64,000 bases of DNA from Methanotorris igneus Kol 5 (GTDB lineage: Archaea > AGJL01 > Methanococci > Methanococcales > Methanococcaceae). The stretch is from positions 248,001 through 312,000 of the forward strand of contig NC_015562.1 in assembly GCF_000214415.1 (NCBI RefSeq), given 5' to 3'. Positions 36,084 to 45,927 of this stretch are shown in pieces. Under the pieces are notes generated by a model. The model saw only the letters and a program-made list of their open reading frames with translations. It did no database searches and was not told where the DNA came from. Every line of letters begins with the position of its first letter. Position 1 is the first letter of the stretch. The position numbers and the translations under genes are program-made.

Positions 36084-36842
36084 ATGGAAAAAATAAAAAT
36101 GGAATCTAAAAATTTAAGCCTTTGGTATGGTGAAAAACAGGCTTTAAAAAATATTAACATGCCTATTTATGAAAATAGAATAACAGCAATAATTGGGCCA
36201 AGTGGTTGTGGTAAGTCAACGTTTTTGAGATGCTTAAACAGAATGAATGATTTAATTCCAAATGTGAGAATAAAAGGAGAGGTTTATTTAGATGGAAAGA
36301 ACATATATGATAAAGATGTTGATGTCGTCGCATTGAGGAAGAGAGTAGGGATGGTCTTCCAAAAGCCCAATCCATTCCCAATGAGCATTTATGATAATGT
36401 TGCCTATGGTCCGAGGATTCATGGAATAAAAGATAAGGATAAGTTGGATGAAATTGTTGAATGGGCTCTGAAAAAAGCAGCGTTGTGGGATGAAGTCAAA
36501 GATGATTTAAAAAAATCTGCCCTCAGACTCTCTGGAGGACAGCAGCAGAGGCTTTGCATTGCAAGGGCTATTGCTGTTAAACCAGAGGTAATTTTGATGG
36601 ATGAACCATGTTCTGCATTAGATCCAATCTCAACATTAAAAATAGAGGATTTGATGGTTGAACTTAAAAAGGACTACACCATTGTTATAGTAACTCACAA
36701 CATGCAACAGGCAAGTAGAGTTTCAGATTACACGGCCTTTTTCATGATGGGAGAGTTAGTTGAGTTTGATAAGACAGAGAAAATATTCTTAGAACCAAAA
36801 GATAAAAGAACAGAAGAATACATTAGCGGTAAATTTGGTTAA
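36084..36842 (+). CDS. pstB: Phosphate ABC transporter ATPase PstB
   Basis: A 252-residue ABC ATPase. Walker A is [20 protein letters not shown], the PstB-specific NRMNDLIP follows, then [20 protein letters not shown] with the Q-loop, the signature [16 protein letters not shown], Walker [14 protein letters not shown] and the H-loop [10 protein letters not shown]. It powers phosphate import. AAAGAGGGAAATT precedes the ATG. Confidence 0.95.
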   Translation: MEKIKMESKNLSLWYGEKQALKNINMPIYENRITAIIGPSGCGKSTFLRCLNRMNDLIPNVRIKGEVYLDGKNIYDKDVDVVALRKRVGMVFQKPNPFPMSIYDNVAYGPRIHGIKDKDKLDEIVEWALKKAALWDEVKDDLKKSALRLSGGQQQRLCIARAIAVKPEVILMDEPCSALDPISTLKIEDLMVELKKDYTIVIVTHNMQQASRVSDYTAFFMMGELVEFDKTEKIFLEPKDKRTEEYISGKFG

Positions 36843-36905
36843 AAAGAAAACTTTAAATGTGGCAAAACAAAATTTTAAAATATTTTAAAATAAGGATGTG
36901 GGATA

Positions 36906-37592
36906 ATGACAAGAGAAGCTTTTTATACAAAACTCGAGGAAATAGAGGAAGATGTTCTAAAAATGGGGGAGTTATGTGCCAAAGCAACAACTAACGCAGT
37001 AAAGGCATTTTTAGACAATGACAAAGAATTGGCTAAAAAAATTAGAAAAGAAGATGATGAAATCGACAAAATGGAAATAGACATAGAAGAAAAATGCATA
37101 TCTTTAATTGCTTTACAACATCCAGTTGCAAGTGATTTGAGAGAAATACTCACAATTATAAAAATCATTTCAAAATTGGAAAAGGTTGGAGATAACGCAT
37201 CAAAAATTGCTAAAATTGTGTTAAAATCTGAATTAAATATAAAAAGGGAAAATGAAATATTGAACATAATGGTTGACTATCTTGAAAGCATGTTGAGGGA
37301 TGCGTTAATTGCATTTAAAACAAAAAATGAGGCATTGGCAAGAGAGGTTTATAATAGAGATAAAAAGATAGATAAGTTGTATGAGCAACTTTATAGGGAA
37401 ATGATTAGCTACATGATTGAAAATCCAAAGAACATAACAATGGCCACAGAAACCATCTTTGTTGCAAAGTATTTGGAAAGAAATGGTAATATAATTGCCT
37501 CAATTGGAGATAGGGTAGTTTATATGATAACTGGAGAAAGGATAAAAGAGGAAGAATTAGAAGAAAAATTAGAAAAAGATAAAAACAATTAA
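36906..37592 (+). CDS. phoU: PhoU regulator of phosphate uptake
   Basis: A 228-residue all-helical protein with two PhoU three-helix bundles. The metal-binding E/DxxxD patterns show as [20 protein letters not shown] and [19 protein letters not shown], and [14 protein letters not shown] and [15 protein letters not shown] are the conserved helix-3 motifs of each half. PhoU damps PstSCAB activity when phosphate is plentiful. Last gene of the operon. Confidence 0.92.
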   Translation: MTREAFYTKLEEIEEDVLKMGELCAKATTNAVKAFLDNDKELAKKIRKEDDEIDKMEIDIEEKCISLIALQHPVASDLREILTIIKIISKLEKVGDNASKIAKIVLKSELNIKRENEILNIMVDYLESMLRDALIAFKTKNEALAREVYNRDKKIDKLYEQLYREMISYMIENPKNITMATETIFVAKYLERNGNIIASIGDRVVYMITGERIKEEELEEKLEKDKNN

Positions 37593-37599
37593 AAAATAA

Positions 37600-39123
37600 T
37601 TAAACAACCAATTGGTCGCTTATACTTTTATTGCCTCTATTTTCATCCCTATTTTTTAATCTTTCTTTCCACTCTTCAATTGGTATTGAGAATTTTTCTT
37701 CAACTTCTTTTCTATGAATGGTGTTGTAGGCACAGAATGGAATTATCCTCCCATCTGGTGTAGCATAATGGATAACGCATCTCTTAACTCTATTTACATC
37801 ATAGTTGTATGGATCCATAAAGTGCATACAACCAATCATTAATGTGTTGTAGTGGAAGTTTGTAAGGGCATCATAATTTCCCTTAAGGATTTCTACTATA
37901 AGTTCAATAAGTTTTAAGTTTTTTGGAGCTTTTGATTTATCCATTAATTTAGGTAGTTCTTTTGCTATATGCAATATTGCCTTCGCCTTACCTAATTTTG
38001 ATGAGATTAAGTCTTCCTTAGCTTCATTTAACAACTCGATAAATCCTTCAACATCAAAGAACCTTGTAATAGGTATCAACTTACCATCCTCAACAAAAAC
38101 ATAAGTAGCAGCTCCGCAGTGTTGATGGCAACTTAACTTTACTTTTGTCATATTTGTCCATGTATCAACGAACAGTGATATTGGCACTACAAAAGGAACT
38201 GGATAAAAATCTTCTTTAGATATTTCTCCATTTGTTTGTTCTTCAACTAACTTAATGAAATCAGGGATCGTTATTCTGTGCTTTAATCTTTTTGATTCGT
38301 CAATCCTTCCAGTGAATGATACAGGTTGGAAATTTACACTTCTTACAACATCTATGTTTTCCATAGCAAATTTAATCAAGCTTCCTACTTGGTCATCATT
38401 AATTCCTTTTGCCAATGTTGGGACTAAAACAACGCTATTAAACCCAATTTTTCTACAGTTTTCTATGACTTTAAGTTTTGTTGGTAATAGGTTCCTATTT
38501 CTCGAAATTAGGTAGGGTTTTTCTGTCACTCCATCAAATTGTAAGTAAATTGTTGATAAACCCGCCTCTTTTAATGTTTTTAAATAAGTTAGATTTTTTA
38601 ACTTAACCCCATTTGTGGCTATCTGGATATGTATAAATCCCATTTCTCTTGCTAATTTTATCAACTCTGGTAAATCATCCCTAACTGTTGGCTCCCCCCC
38701 AGCAAATTGAATAGCAGGACATGGTGGATTCTCATTTCTTAAAAGTTTCATCATTTCCTTTATTTCTTCAAAGGTTGGTTCATAAATTTTCTTTGTATGG
38801 TTAGCATTGGCAAAGCAAATTGGGCAATTTAAATTGCATCTGTTTGTAACATCAATATTTGCTAAGATTGTTGTTGATGTGTGGTTTGGACAGAGACCAC
38901 AATCATAAGGACAGCCCTTTTCAATATTTGTATTAGTTACCTCTATGCTTCCGATATACTCATATTTATTAAATTTCTTGTATAATTCAGCATCTCCCCA
39001 ATATATGTCCTTAAAATGCCCATGTTCTGGACATTTCTTTTCTATTATAACTTTACCATCTTCTTCTTTTATTTCGGCAGATATTTGTTTTAAACAAATA
39101 GGACATAAGGATATGGTTTTCAT
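37600..39123 (-). CDS. tes: Tetraether lipid synthase (radical SAM, MJ0619 type)
   Basis: A 507-residue radical SAM protein closely resembling MJ0619, which I recall was shown to join archaeol chains into tetraethers (Tes), after an earlier proposal that it methylates methanopterin. The N-terminal part has Cys sites (SLCPICLKQISAEI, KKCPEHGHFKD), then GCPYDCGLCPNHTSTT. The radical SAM cluster motif is VTNRCNLNCPICFANANH, with the SAM motif IQFAGGEPTVRDDL. C-terminal Cys residues (KLSCHQHCGAATY, MIGCMHFMDPYNYDVNRVKRC, ending in IPFCAYN) bind further clusters. The ATG at 39123 follows GGGGGATTAAA. Confidence 0.88.
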   Translation of the reverse strand: MKTISLCPICLKQISAEIKEEDGKVIIEKKCPEHGHFKDIYWGDAELYKKFNKYEYIGSIEVTNTNIEKGCPYDCGLCPNHTSTTILANIDVTNRCNLNCPICFANANHTKKIYEPTFEEIKEMMKLLRNENPPCPAIQFAGGEPTVRDDLPELIKLAREMGFIHIQIATNGVKLKNLTYLKTLKEAGLSTIYLQFDGVTEKPYLISRNRNLLPTKLKVIENCRKIGFNSVVLVPTLAKGINDDQVGSLIKFAMENIDVVRSVNFQPVSFTGRIDESKRLKHRITIPDFIKLVEEQTNGEISKEDFYPVPFVVPISLFVDTWTNMTKVKLSCHQHCGAATYVFVEDGKLIPITRFFDVEGFIELLNEAKEDLISSKLGKAKAILHIAKELPKLMDKSKAPKNLKLIELIVEILKGNYDALTNFHYNTLMIGCMHFMDPYNYDVNRVKRCVIHYATPDGRIIPFCAYNTIHRKEVEEKFSIPIEEWKERLKNRDENRGNKSISDQLVV

Positions 39124-39171
39124 TTTAATCCCCCAATTCATAGGTTTTGTTTTTTATTTTTTAGTGTTTCT

Positions 39172-39651
39172 TTAGTGTTCTTTGTTGCTATCATCAATAA
39201 TAATCTTTACAGGCAAAAATGGAATCTTTATTTCTTTCTTTTTAAGTTTTTTATCAAGCATAAATACGTCATTTAATTTCTTTTGGAGGGATTTTGATAA
39301 TTTCTTCACAACTTCACTCGGAGGAATTGCTGAATATAGATAAGGCCTTTTCCCTAATCCCTCTTTTTCTAATTTTTTTCTATTGACAAGTCCTTCTTCA
39401 TACATTTCTAATATAATTTCCCTAACAGTTGAAGGATATATTCCTGTTCCATGGGCTATTTCATCAACAGTACTTTCTCCATATTTTCTTAAGTATATGT
39501 ATATTTTTGCCTTAACCTCACTTGACAAAAGGCTTGCCAAACTGTTTATTAATGCTTTATCCACATTTTCAATGGTTTTTTTAATTTGTTCTGTTTTTTG
39601 GTTGTTCATGCTATCATTTTTATCAATTTTATCCGGAGTTTCGTTTGACAT
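39172..39651 (-). CDS. Winged-helix transcription regulator
   Basis: A 159-residue protein with an ArsR/TrmB-like winged helix in its centre: KAKIYIYLRKYGESTVDEIA, then GIYPSTVREIILEMYEEGLV as recognition helix, followed by a wing (KRPYLYSAIPPSEVV). The N-terminus is acidic and polar, the C-terminus Lys-rich. It lies 48 bp upstream of the tetraether synthase gene on the same strand, so it may be cotranscribed with it and sense membrane state or temperature; this is inference. The ATG at 39651 follows GGGGATTGAT. Confidence 0.78.
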   Translation of the reverse strand: MSNETPDKIDKNDSMNNQKTEQIKKTIENVDKALINSLASLLSSEVKAKIYIYLRKYGESTVDEIAHGTGIYPSTVREIILEMYEEGLVNRKKLEKEGLGKRPYLYSAIPPSEVVKKLSKSLQKKLNDVFMLDKKLKKKEIKIPFLPVKIIIDDSNKEH

Positions 39652-39932
39652 ATCAATCCCCATTTTGTAATTTTGTCCTCGATAATAAGACAATATAATT
39701 AATTTGATAATATGGATATATAAAGATTACTATTAACTTCCAAAAAAGAAGATCTGTAAATATATTGATATTATGTTTAGAAATTGATAAAATCTCTAAA
39801 CAAAACCCTAATTTAACTATATGGCTTAAAAAGAGAACACCTACATTCTTTAAAATTTATTTTGGGTAATAAAAAGTATAAAAGTTCTAAATACAAAAAC
39901 TCAAAAATCATAGAGATTTAAAAAAGCAAATT

Positions 39933-41537
39933 TTAGAATTTCTGAACAATCATTAACTTTGCAGCATTCTTTATTTTGCCATTTTCAATATTTATTGCAT
40001 CTGTTGGACATACTAAGTAACAGCAAGGCAATTCATCATTTTCAATCCTATCAATGCATCCATCACATTTAATAAGCTCAAATTTCTGAACAAATCTTGG
40101 AAGTCCAAATGAAGAAATTTCAATGTCCTCACTAACCTCAATCTTTGGATGACCAAATGGACATGCGTTTATACACATCTTACATCCTATACATTTATCA
40201 TTATCTACAACAACATGGCCATTTTTGATATACAATGCCTTTTCTGGACATACTCTTACACATGGTGCATCTACACAATGCATACATTTTATTGGGGCAT
40301 AGAAAATCTCATCAACTTGCACAATATCGATTCTATTTTTGTTATTGTTTATTGTACATGAGATTTCGCAAGCTCTACATCCAATGCAGTATTTTGGTTC
40401 AATATAAATGTTTGTTTTGTTGTCATTGTTTGATATGATGTTTATTGGAATATCCTTTAATTCCATTTCATAGTAGTTTATGCGTTCTTTTCTTTTTTCA
40501 AAGAGTTCAACAATTTCATTTAGGGATGATTTCATTCTTATGTTGTTATTTTCAACAAATTCTTTTGCCTTTGTTCTTTTTAATTTTGTGAATTTCTCCA
40601 AGAATGCTAAACCTTTCTGTATTTTTGGGTCTTCTTTATCATAAATCTCAATGTATCCCTTCTTAAGTGCTTTTTCAAATAATTCTTTCCCTTTTTTGCT
40701 CATAATGATTACTGTATTCCATCCATCTGGACTTCCCATACTCCCTATGTTGATATCTGCAAATCTTGAATACAACTCAGGACATTGGTGGCAACACTCA
40801 TCACACAAATCATCCAATTTTGATACTGGAATTGATTTTTCTCCGTCTTTTGTGTAGAATATCATTTTTCCTTTGTTGATATCGACCTTTATAACATCCT
40901 CAACCTTCAACCCCAAATCTTCAACGATTTTTTTGAATGTGGTATATGAGAAGTTGTGAGTACACAATATACCTATTTTATAATGCACGTTATATTTTCT
41001 GAAATATGTCTTTTCCATATTATGCAAAGCCCTTATTTGGCAAGGTAATCCAACAACTGCAATTTTTTTATCTTTACTTACAACTTCATCGTGCAATTTT
41101 GATAAAACTGGAACAAATGTATATTTTGAACCAAGTGTTTTTAGGAGTGTTTCTTTATCTTCAACTGTCACAACATCTGGCTTCCACTCTTCCTTATTTC
41201 CAGCACAAATGCTAATTACTCCATCTTCAAGTAAAGTGTAAACTAAGGTTGATGTAATCCCACCATCTTGACAATTTTTGAGGATTTCTTTTATTGTACT
41301 CCTTGCAATGACAATTTCCATATATTCTGTTGGGGTTGTGTAGAGCTCTTCCTCAATATCAATTTGTGGACAAACCACTCTGCAGAGATTTCTCTCACAG
41401 GCCTCACAAAACCCTTTATCTTCAATTGTTGGGTTATCTAAGCCAACTTTTAAAGCATTGGAAGGACATACTGAAATACATGCTCCACAAAATGAACACA
41501 ACTTATGTTCAACGCACTCTTTAATATTCCCACTCAT
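39933..41537 (-). CDS. FrhB-like flavoprotein fused to a CooF-like polyferredoxin
   Basis: A 534-residue fusion. N-terminal Fe-S sites (CSFCGACISVCPSNALKVG, CEACERNLCRVVCPQ) lead into an FrhB/FdhB F420-oxidoreductase domain (NCQDGGITSTLVYTLLEDG, VGLPCQIRALHNMEKTYFRK, GILCTHNFSYTTF, CDECCHQCPELYSRFADI). From about residue 385 a four-cluster ferredoxin follows: CIGCRACEISCTINNN, CMHCVDAPCVRVCPEKAL, CIGCKMCINACPFGHP and CYLVCPTDAI. It should pass electrons from CO dehydrogenase to F420. The gene overlaps the zinc-ribbon gene by four bases (ATGA). Confidence 0.83.
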   Translation of the reverse strand: MSGNIKECVEHKLCSFCGACISVCPSNALKVGLDNPTIEDKGFCEACERNLCRVVCPQIDIEEELYTTPTEYMEIVIARSTIKEILKNCQDGGITSTLVYTLLEDGVISICAGNKEEWKPDVVTVEDKETLLKTLGSKYTFVPVLSKLHDEVVSKDKKIAVVGLPCQIRALHNMEKTYFRKYNVHYKIGILCTHNFSYTTFKKIVEDLGLKVEDVIKVDINKGKMIFYTKDGEKSIPVSKLDDLCDECCHQCPELYSRFADINIGSMGSPDGWNTVIIMSKKGKELFEKALKKGYIEIYDKEDPKIQKGLAFLEKFTKLKRTKAKEFVENNNIRMKSSLNEIVELFEKRKERINYYEMELKDIPINIISNNDNKTNIYIEPKYCIGCRACEISCTINNNKNRIDIVQVDEIFYAPIKCMHCVDAPCVRVCPEKALYIKNGHVVVDNDKCIGCKMCINACPFGHPKIEVSEDIEISSFGLPRFVQKFELIKCDGCIDRIENDELPCCYLVCPTDAINIENGKIKNAAKLMIVQKF

Positions 41538-41722
41538 AAAACCACCCTTTTTAAGTATTCCTTTCTTCTACACTCTTCACAAATCTCAAAGTCAATGTTA
41601 AGACTGATGTTTTTGGATTGCAATCTTTTTTGAACTTCTTCAGTATTTTCTATAATTTCAATGTCCTTGCCGCAAATTTTGCATTTTCCTTTTTTTAGCA
41701 CGTAAGGATTTTTAACCTCCAT
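41534..41722 (-). CDS. Small zinc-ribbon protein of the CO-dehydrogenase operon
   Basis: A 62-residue protein with two Cys pairs, CKICGKDIEII and FEICEECRRKE, 34 residues apart, as in zinc ribbons or a rubredoxin-like fold. I do not recognise a named family. It lies between cooS and the FrhB-like fusion in one operon, with an ATGA overlap downstream, so it may help assemble or couple the complex. The ATG at 41722 follows GGGGGATATT. Confidence 0.7.
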   Translation of the reverse strand: MEVKNPYVLKKGKCKICGKDIEIIENTEEVQKRLQSKNISLNIDFEICEECRRKEYLKRVVL

Positions 41723-41810
41723 AATATCCCCCAAAACAAAAGTAAAACAAATAAATCATGTAAAAATAAATAAATTGATAAAATCAATAAATGATAAATC
41801 AGTAAATCAA

Positions 41811-43688
41811 TTAAATGCCCAATTTTTCCCTCTTTTCTTCTATATGTTTGATTATCAATTTTGCCGCTTTAACTGGGTCTGTTTCTACTGCAAACTTTCC
41901 ACCAACAAGTTTTTCTGCATCCTGTGTTGCAATCTTAACAACCTCTTTACTTCCCAATATTGGTGGAACAACTCCCAAGACAGTAAATACCCCACTTGCA
42001 ACAAAGTATGTTCCAATTGCAACCGCTTTTTCACTCATCCATTCTGGGGCTGCTCCAGCAACTGGTAAATCTGAAATATCAACACCCAATGCCTCAGCAA
42101 GAGCCCCCAACAATACCAAGATTCTTGAGCAATCCACACAAGAACCTAAATGTAATACAGGAGGTACATTCAATGCCTTACAAACTTCTTTAAGCCCATC
42201 TCCAGCCAATTCTATAGCATCAAGTGATAAAAGCCCTGCTTCAGCACATGCAATAGCAGCACAACCTGTTTGAACAACAAGTATGTCATTTTTAATTAAT
42301 TCTTTTGTAAGTTCAACATGTGCATAGTTGTGTTTTACCTTTGGATTGTTACATCCAACAATTCCCACAGCACCTTTTATTTTACCACTTTTGATTGCAT
42401 CTATGAGTGCATCTAAGCTTCCTCCAAGAGCAGAGAGAATTGCCTCAACTGAAAATCCAACAATGCACTCTTTTTTCTCATTTGGGATATGCACTGATTT
42501 TTTCCTATTTTTGAAGTTTTCAATGGCAGTTTTTACTATTTCTTTTGCAATCTCATCTGCATTCTCCTCATTAAACTCAATATGCACAGCCCCAGGGAAT
42601 TTTGCCTGTTTTGATGTTGATATGATTTTTGTGTGGTAACATTTTGCAATATCTGGGAGAGAAGGCATTATACACTGCACATCAACAACCATTGCCTCAA
42701 CAGCTCCAGTTATTATAGCCAATTCTTGCTGTAAGAAGTTTCCAGCAACAGGTACTCCATGCCTTACTAACAACTCATTTCCAGTGCAGCACATACCACA
42801 GACGTTTATTCCTTCTGCCCCAACCTCTTTTGCAAGTTTTTGCATTTCCTCACTTTCTGCAGCCTCAACAATCTTTTCAGATAGGATTGGCTCATGCCCA
42901 TGTACAATAATATTTACCTTCTTTTCATCTAAAACTCCCAAATCTGCAAAACCTTTAACTGGTTGAGGGGTTCCAAATAGTATATCTTGTAATTCTGTTG
43001 CAAGTAAACTTCCTCCCCAACCATCTGCAAGAGATGTTTTTATTGATTGAACAATTAATGATAATGGGTCATTATCTACCCCAATACTTGTTCTGTGCAT
43101 TATGTCAACAACTTCTCTATCGATGTTCCTTGGCAAAACCCCCAAGGATTTCCACAATTCAAATCTTTTCTTTGGAGCGTATGCTTTTAAAAAGTTCAAG
43201 GTATCTTCATTTTGCCTCGAGAAGTCCTCAAGTGCCTTTTTTGCTATTTCTTTTGCAATTTCTTCATCACTTTTCCCTTCAATCTCTATGCCCAATTTAG
43301 TTGCAACGCTCTTTAATTTTTCTTTGTCTTTTATTGGATATGGTGCCTTCCCCTCTGCCCCTTCAAGTAATGTGAGTGCAACACCTCTTCCATGGTCAGA
43401 GTGTGCTGCAGTACCTGCTGCCACCATCCTTGCAAAGTTTCTTGCGACAATTGTATCTGCTGTTGCCCCACAGACACCTTTTCTTGGTTCTCCACCAAAT
43501 GGATCTATTCTACATGGCCCCATAGTACAGTTTCTACAACATATCCCTAATTGTCCAAAACCACAATGAGGTTCTTGTTTTTCAAGTCTATCCCATGTAG
43601 TTTCAATTCCTTTCTCTTTTGCAATGCTTAACATCTCTTTTGTTGGTTGTGAAATGGTTAACTCATTTATTTTATCATTTGCACTCAT
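41811..43688 (-). CDS. cooS: Anaerobic Ni-Fe carbon monoxide dehydrogenase
   Basis: A 625-residue monofunctional CODH. The D- and B-cluster ligands lie in CGFGQLGICCRNCTMGPCRI near residue 45. C-cluster and proximal elements include HGHEPILSEKI, INVCGMCCTGNELLVRHG, VDVQCIMPSL, VGIVGCNNPKVKHN, TGCAAIACAEAG and LHLGSCVDCSRI. It interconverts CO and CO2. The ATG at 43688 follows GGTGGTGTCC and lies inside the end of cooF (14-bp overlap). Confidence 0.95.
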   Translation of the reverse strand: MSANDKINELTISQPTKEMLSIAKEKGIETTWDRLEKQEPHCGFGQLGICCRNCTMGPCRIDPFGGEPRKGVCGATADTIVARNFARMVAAGTAAHSDHGRGVALTLLEGAEGKAPYPIKDKEKLKSVATKLGIEIEGKSDEEIAKEIAKKALEDFSRQNEDTLNFLKAYAPKKRFELWKSLGVLPRNIDREVVDIMHRTSIGVDNDPLSLIVQSIKTSLADGWGGSLLATELQDILFGTPQPVKGFADLGVLDEKKVNIIVHGHEPILSEKIVEAAESEEMQKLAKEVGAEGINVCGMCCTGNELLVRHGVPVAGNFLQQELAIITGAVEAMVVDVQCIMPSLPDIAKCYHTKIISTSKQAKFPGAVHIEFNEENADEIAKEIVKTAIENFKNRKKSVHIPNEKKECIVGFSVEAILSALGGSLDALIDAIKSGKIKGAVGIVGCNNPKVKHNYAHVELTKELIKNDILVVQTGCAAIACAEAGLLSLDAIELAGDGLKEVCKALNVPPVLHLGSCVDCSRILVLLGALAEALGVDISDLPVAGAAPEWMSEKAVAIGTYFVASGVFTVLGVVPPILGSKEVVKIATQDAEKLVGGKFAVETDPVKAAKLIIKHIEEKREKLGI

Positions 43689-44178
43689 GGACACCACCGA
43701 TTGCCACTATTTTAAGCATAGATTTTAGATACTTTTTTCTTTTTTCTTTAATTAGTTCCAAAATATCTCCATACTGCAATGCCCCAGTTTTACATGCACT
43801 AACGCATGCTGGATTTCCCCCACACAAATCACATTTTAAAACCTTGCTTTCCCCTACATCAATGGACATTGCTCCAAATGGACAAACCATTACACATGCT
43901 TTGCATCCGATGCACTTTTCTTTTTCAACTACAACTGCCCCATCTTCTTTTTTGATGGCATTTGAAGGACATGCAGCCATGCATGGAGCATTTTCGCAAT
44001 GCCTACATTGGAGTGGTACAGCAACGCCCATATATTCCACAAAAATTCTTGGTTTTGGTGTAGGTTCTGCATATATTGCTTCAAAAATGCTGTCTTTCCC
44101 AGAGTGGGATACAGCACACTGAATTTGGCAACTTTTACATCCAATGCAACGTTCTGGATTTACAAATATGGATTTCAT
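43675..44178 (-). CDS. cooF: CooF-like four-cluster ferredoxin
   Basis: A 167-residue electron carrier with four [4Fe-4S] sites: CIGCKSCQIQCAVSHSG, CRHCENAPCMAACPSNAI, CIGCKACVMVCPFGAM and CDLCGGNPACVSACKTGAL. It should take electrons from CooS. The ATG at 44178 follows GGGATGATACAC. It leads the operon cooF-cooS-zinc ribbon-FrhB fusion. The promoter probably lies at the TATATTATATATAAT stretch (about 44205-44225, minus strand). Confidence 0.9.
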   Translation of the reverse strand: MKSIFVNPERCIGCKSCQIQCAVSHSGKDSIFEAIYAEPTPKPRIFVEYMGVAVPLQCRHCENAPCMAACPSNAIKKEDGAVVVEKEKCIGCKACVMVCPFGAMSIDVGESKVLKCDLCGGNPACVSACKTGALQYGDILELIKEKRKKYLKSMLKIVAIGGVHECK

Positions 44179-44260
44179 GTGTATCATCCCTTTACGTATT
44201 GAGTAGATATTATATATAATATATTTCGCAATTATAATAGAACTAATCAATGCGTATAAA

Positions 44261-44280
44261 ATCGTAGCTTACATTACGAT
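44261..44280. promoter_or_regulatory. Inverted repeat upstream of the coo promoter
   Basis: ATCGTA-gcttacat-TACGAT lies about 40 bp upstream of the TATA-like stretch of cooF. It could be an activator or repressor site for the CO operon; nothing else supports this. The rest of 44281-44572 is AT-rich, with a TTTATATATA box at about 44450 for the next gene. Confidence 0.35.
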
Positions 44281-44572
44281 ATTTGATAAACTTTGTAGGT
44301 TAAAAAATTTTCTATTTGTTCTTTTGTAATAAAAATGGAAAATAAAAAATGTAAATATTAAGCAAAAAATGAGAAAAAAGTAAGAAGCGTTAGAATAAGC
44401 AAAAGGACGACAATATTCGAAAAAATTAACAAAAATAAACTTTCAAATATTTATATATACAAAACATAAAAATTTATTAATTATGTTTGTTAAAGTTATG
44501 TATAGGCTTAATGACAACAGTCAATATGTATAGAAAATTATTGCGAGTTATGTAGTAAATTGAGGTGTTTTG

Positions 44573-45541
44573 ATGAGCAATATCAAAAAGATTGCATTAG
44601 TGACGATATTTTTACTATTCTTTTGTGGGTGTGTAGAAACTTTGAGTGTAAAAGAGGTTGTAAATAATAGTCCATATACACACTTTGTATATTTAAGTAA
44701 AGATGCTATAAACGAATTTATAAAAGAAAATCCAAACATTATTAAAGAAAAGGGGATTCCAGAAGATTTGTTGTCCATCATTACATCATTCATGACAGGC
44801 ATATACATTAACAAAGATGACCAAAGTCAAATAGCAATAAAAACTCCCTTATGGATGCTTGGAAAATTATATCAAAATGAAAATATTATAGCAAGTAATG
44901 GATATATCCTAATAAATACAAAAACAATAAATAAGCCAAATCCAAAATTCAGAGACTATTTGCCAAACTATAACGATATTGTGTCTTATGATGAAGATAG
45001 GGCAATGAGTATAAAAATAGATGCATACACGCATATAGGACTTGTAACGAAAAAGGATGAGTATCTCAAAAAAATCCTCAAAGGTCTTAAAAGTATTGGA
45101 AAGATAAAGGTTATTAATACCTCTGTTATTGAAAAAGATGGATACATCATCGCAAATATTACTTGTGAACCAATATCATTGGATATTAACTATCTAAAAG
45201 AAAACATAAACCTCGACTTAAAACCACCAATAACTGTTAACGTCGTAGGATGGGAAAAAATAAACGAAAATGAATACAAAAAAGGTTTACACTTTATAAA
45301 AGTGTATATATTGCCAGTTAACAAAGAAACTATGAAGGAACTAATAAATGAGCAAATAACTAACGAAATGGGTAATATTGAAAAAGTTAAAGATTCAAAA
45401 TATAAAGATTGGAACATTGAAGAATACATGAAGAACAATATTAAGACATACATTGGATACAAAGAAGTTGAATATGGAACAGTATGTATTATAACAGACA
45501 GTTTAAACAATTTGGATGACGTTAACGTGCATTTAACATAA
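44573..45541 (+). CDS. Predicted lipoprotein, unknown function
   Basis: A 322-residue protein I cannot assign. It has a short Lys-containing N-terminus, a hydrophobic helix ([11 protein letters not shown]) and a lipobox-like FCGC, so it is likely secreted and lipid-anchored. The rest is a soluble alpha/beta domain with [20 protein letters not shown] and many Lys/Glu, and no catalytic motif I recognise. It is followed at 16 bp by a FUN14-like membrane protein. GGTGTTTTG precedes the ATG at 44573. Confidence 0.72.
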   Translation: MSNIKKIALVTIFLLFFCGCVETLSVKEVVNNSPYTHFVYLSKDAINEFIKENPNIIKEKGIPEDLLSIITSFMTGIYINKDDQSQIAIKTPLWMLGKLYQNENIIASNGYILINTKTINKPNPKFRDYLPNYNDIVSYDEDRAMSIKIDAYTHIGLVTKKDEYLKKILKGLKSIGKIKVINTSVIEKDGYIIANITCEPISLDINYLKENINLDLKPPITVNVVGWEKINENEYKKGLHFIKVYILPVNKETMKELINEQITNEMGNIEKVKDSKYKDWNIEEYMKNNIKTYIGYKEVEYGTVCIITDSLNNLDDVNVHLT

Positions 45542-45557
45542 AAAAGGAGTTGGAAAT

Positions 45558-45860
45558 ATGGATATTGCTCAATTTATTCCAGATTTGGGTAGTGGATTTG
45601 TAATTGGGTTTGTCATTGGATGGGCTGCAAAAAAAGCCATTAAAGTGCTCATAGCACTAATTGGATTGTATCTATTAAGCTTATTGTATTTGGCGAATCT
45701 TGGAGTTATTAGTATTAATGAAAATGCACTTTTGGCGTTAATAGGTAGTGTAGAGAACTCAGTCATTGCCTATGGAAGTCAATTAACGGGGCTAATTCAC
45801 TCAATTTCCTTGGGGAGCGGATTTGCTGTTGGATTTGCCATAGGGTTTAAGAAAGGATAA
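45558..45860 (+). CDS. FUN14-family membrane protein
   Basis: A 100-residue protein with the FUN14 pattern: [20 protein letters not shown] at the N-terminus, a central hydrophobic helix ([18 protein letters not shown]) and a repeat of the glycine motif near the C-terminus ([15 protein letters not shown]). It should span the membrane two or three times. Archaeal members have no known function. AAGGAGTTGG precedes the ATG. Confidence 0.8.
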   Translation: MDIAQFIPDLGSGFVIGFVIGWAAKKAIKVLIALIGLYLLSLLYLANLGVISINENALLALIGSVENSVIAYGSQLTGLIHSISLGSGFAVGFAIGFKKG

Positions 45861-45927
45861 ATTAATTTATTTTTGTTTTTCTATTTTATTTTTGCTACAT
45901 TAATTTAAAATTTAAAAAGGGGATACT

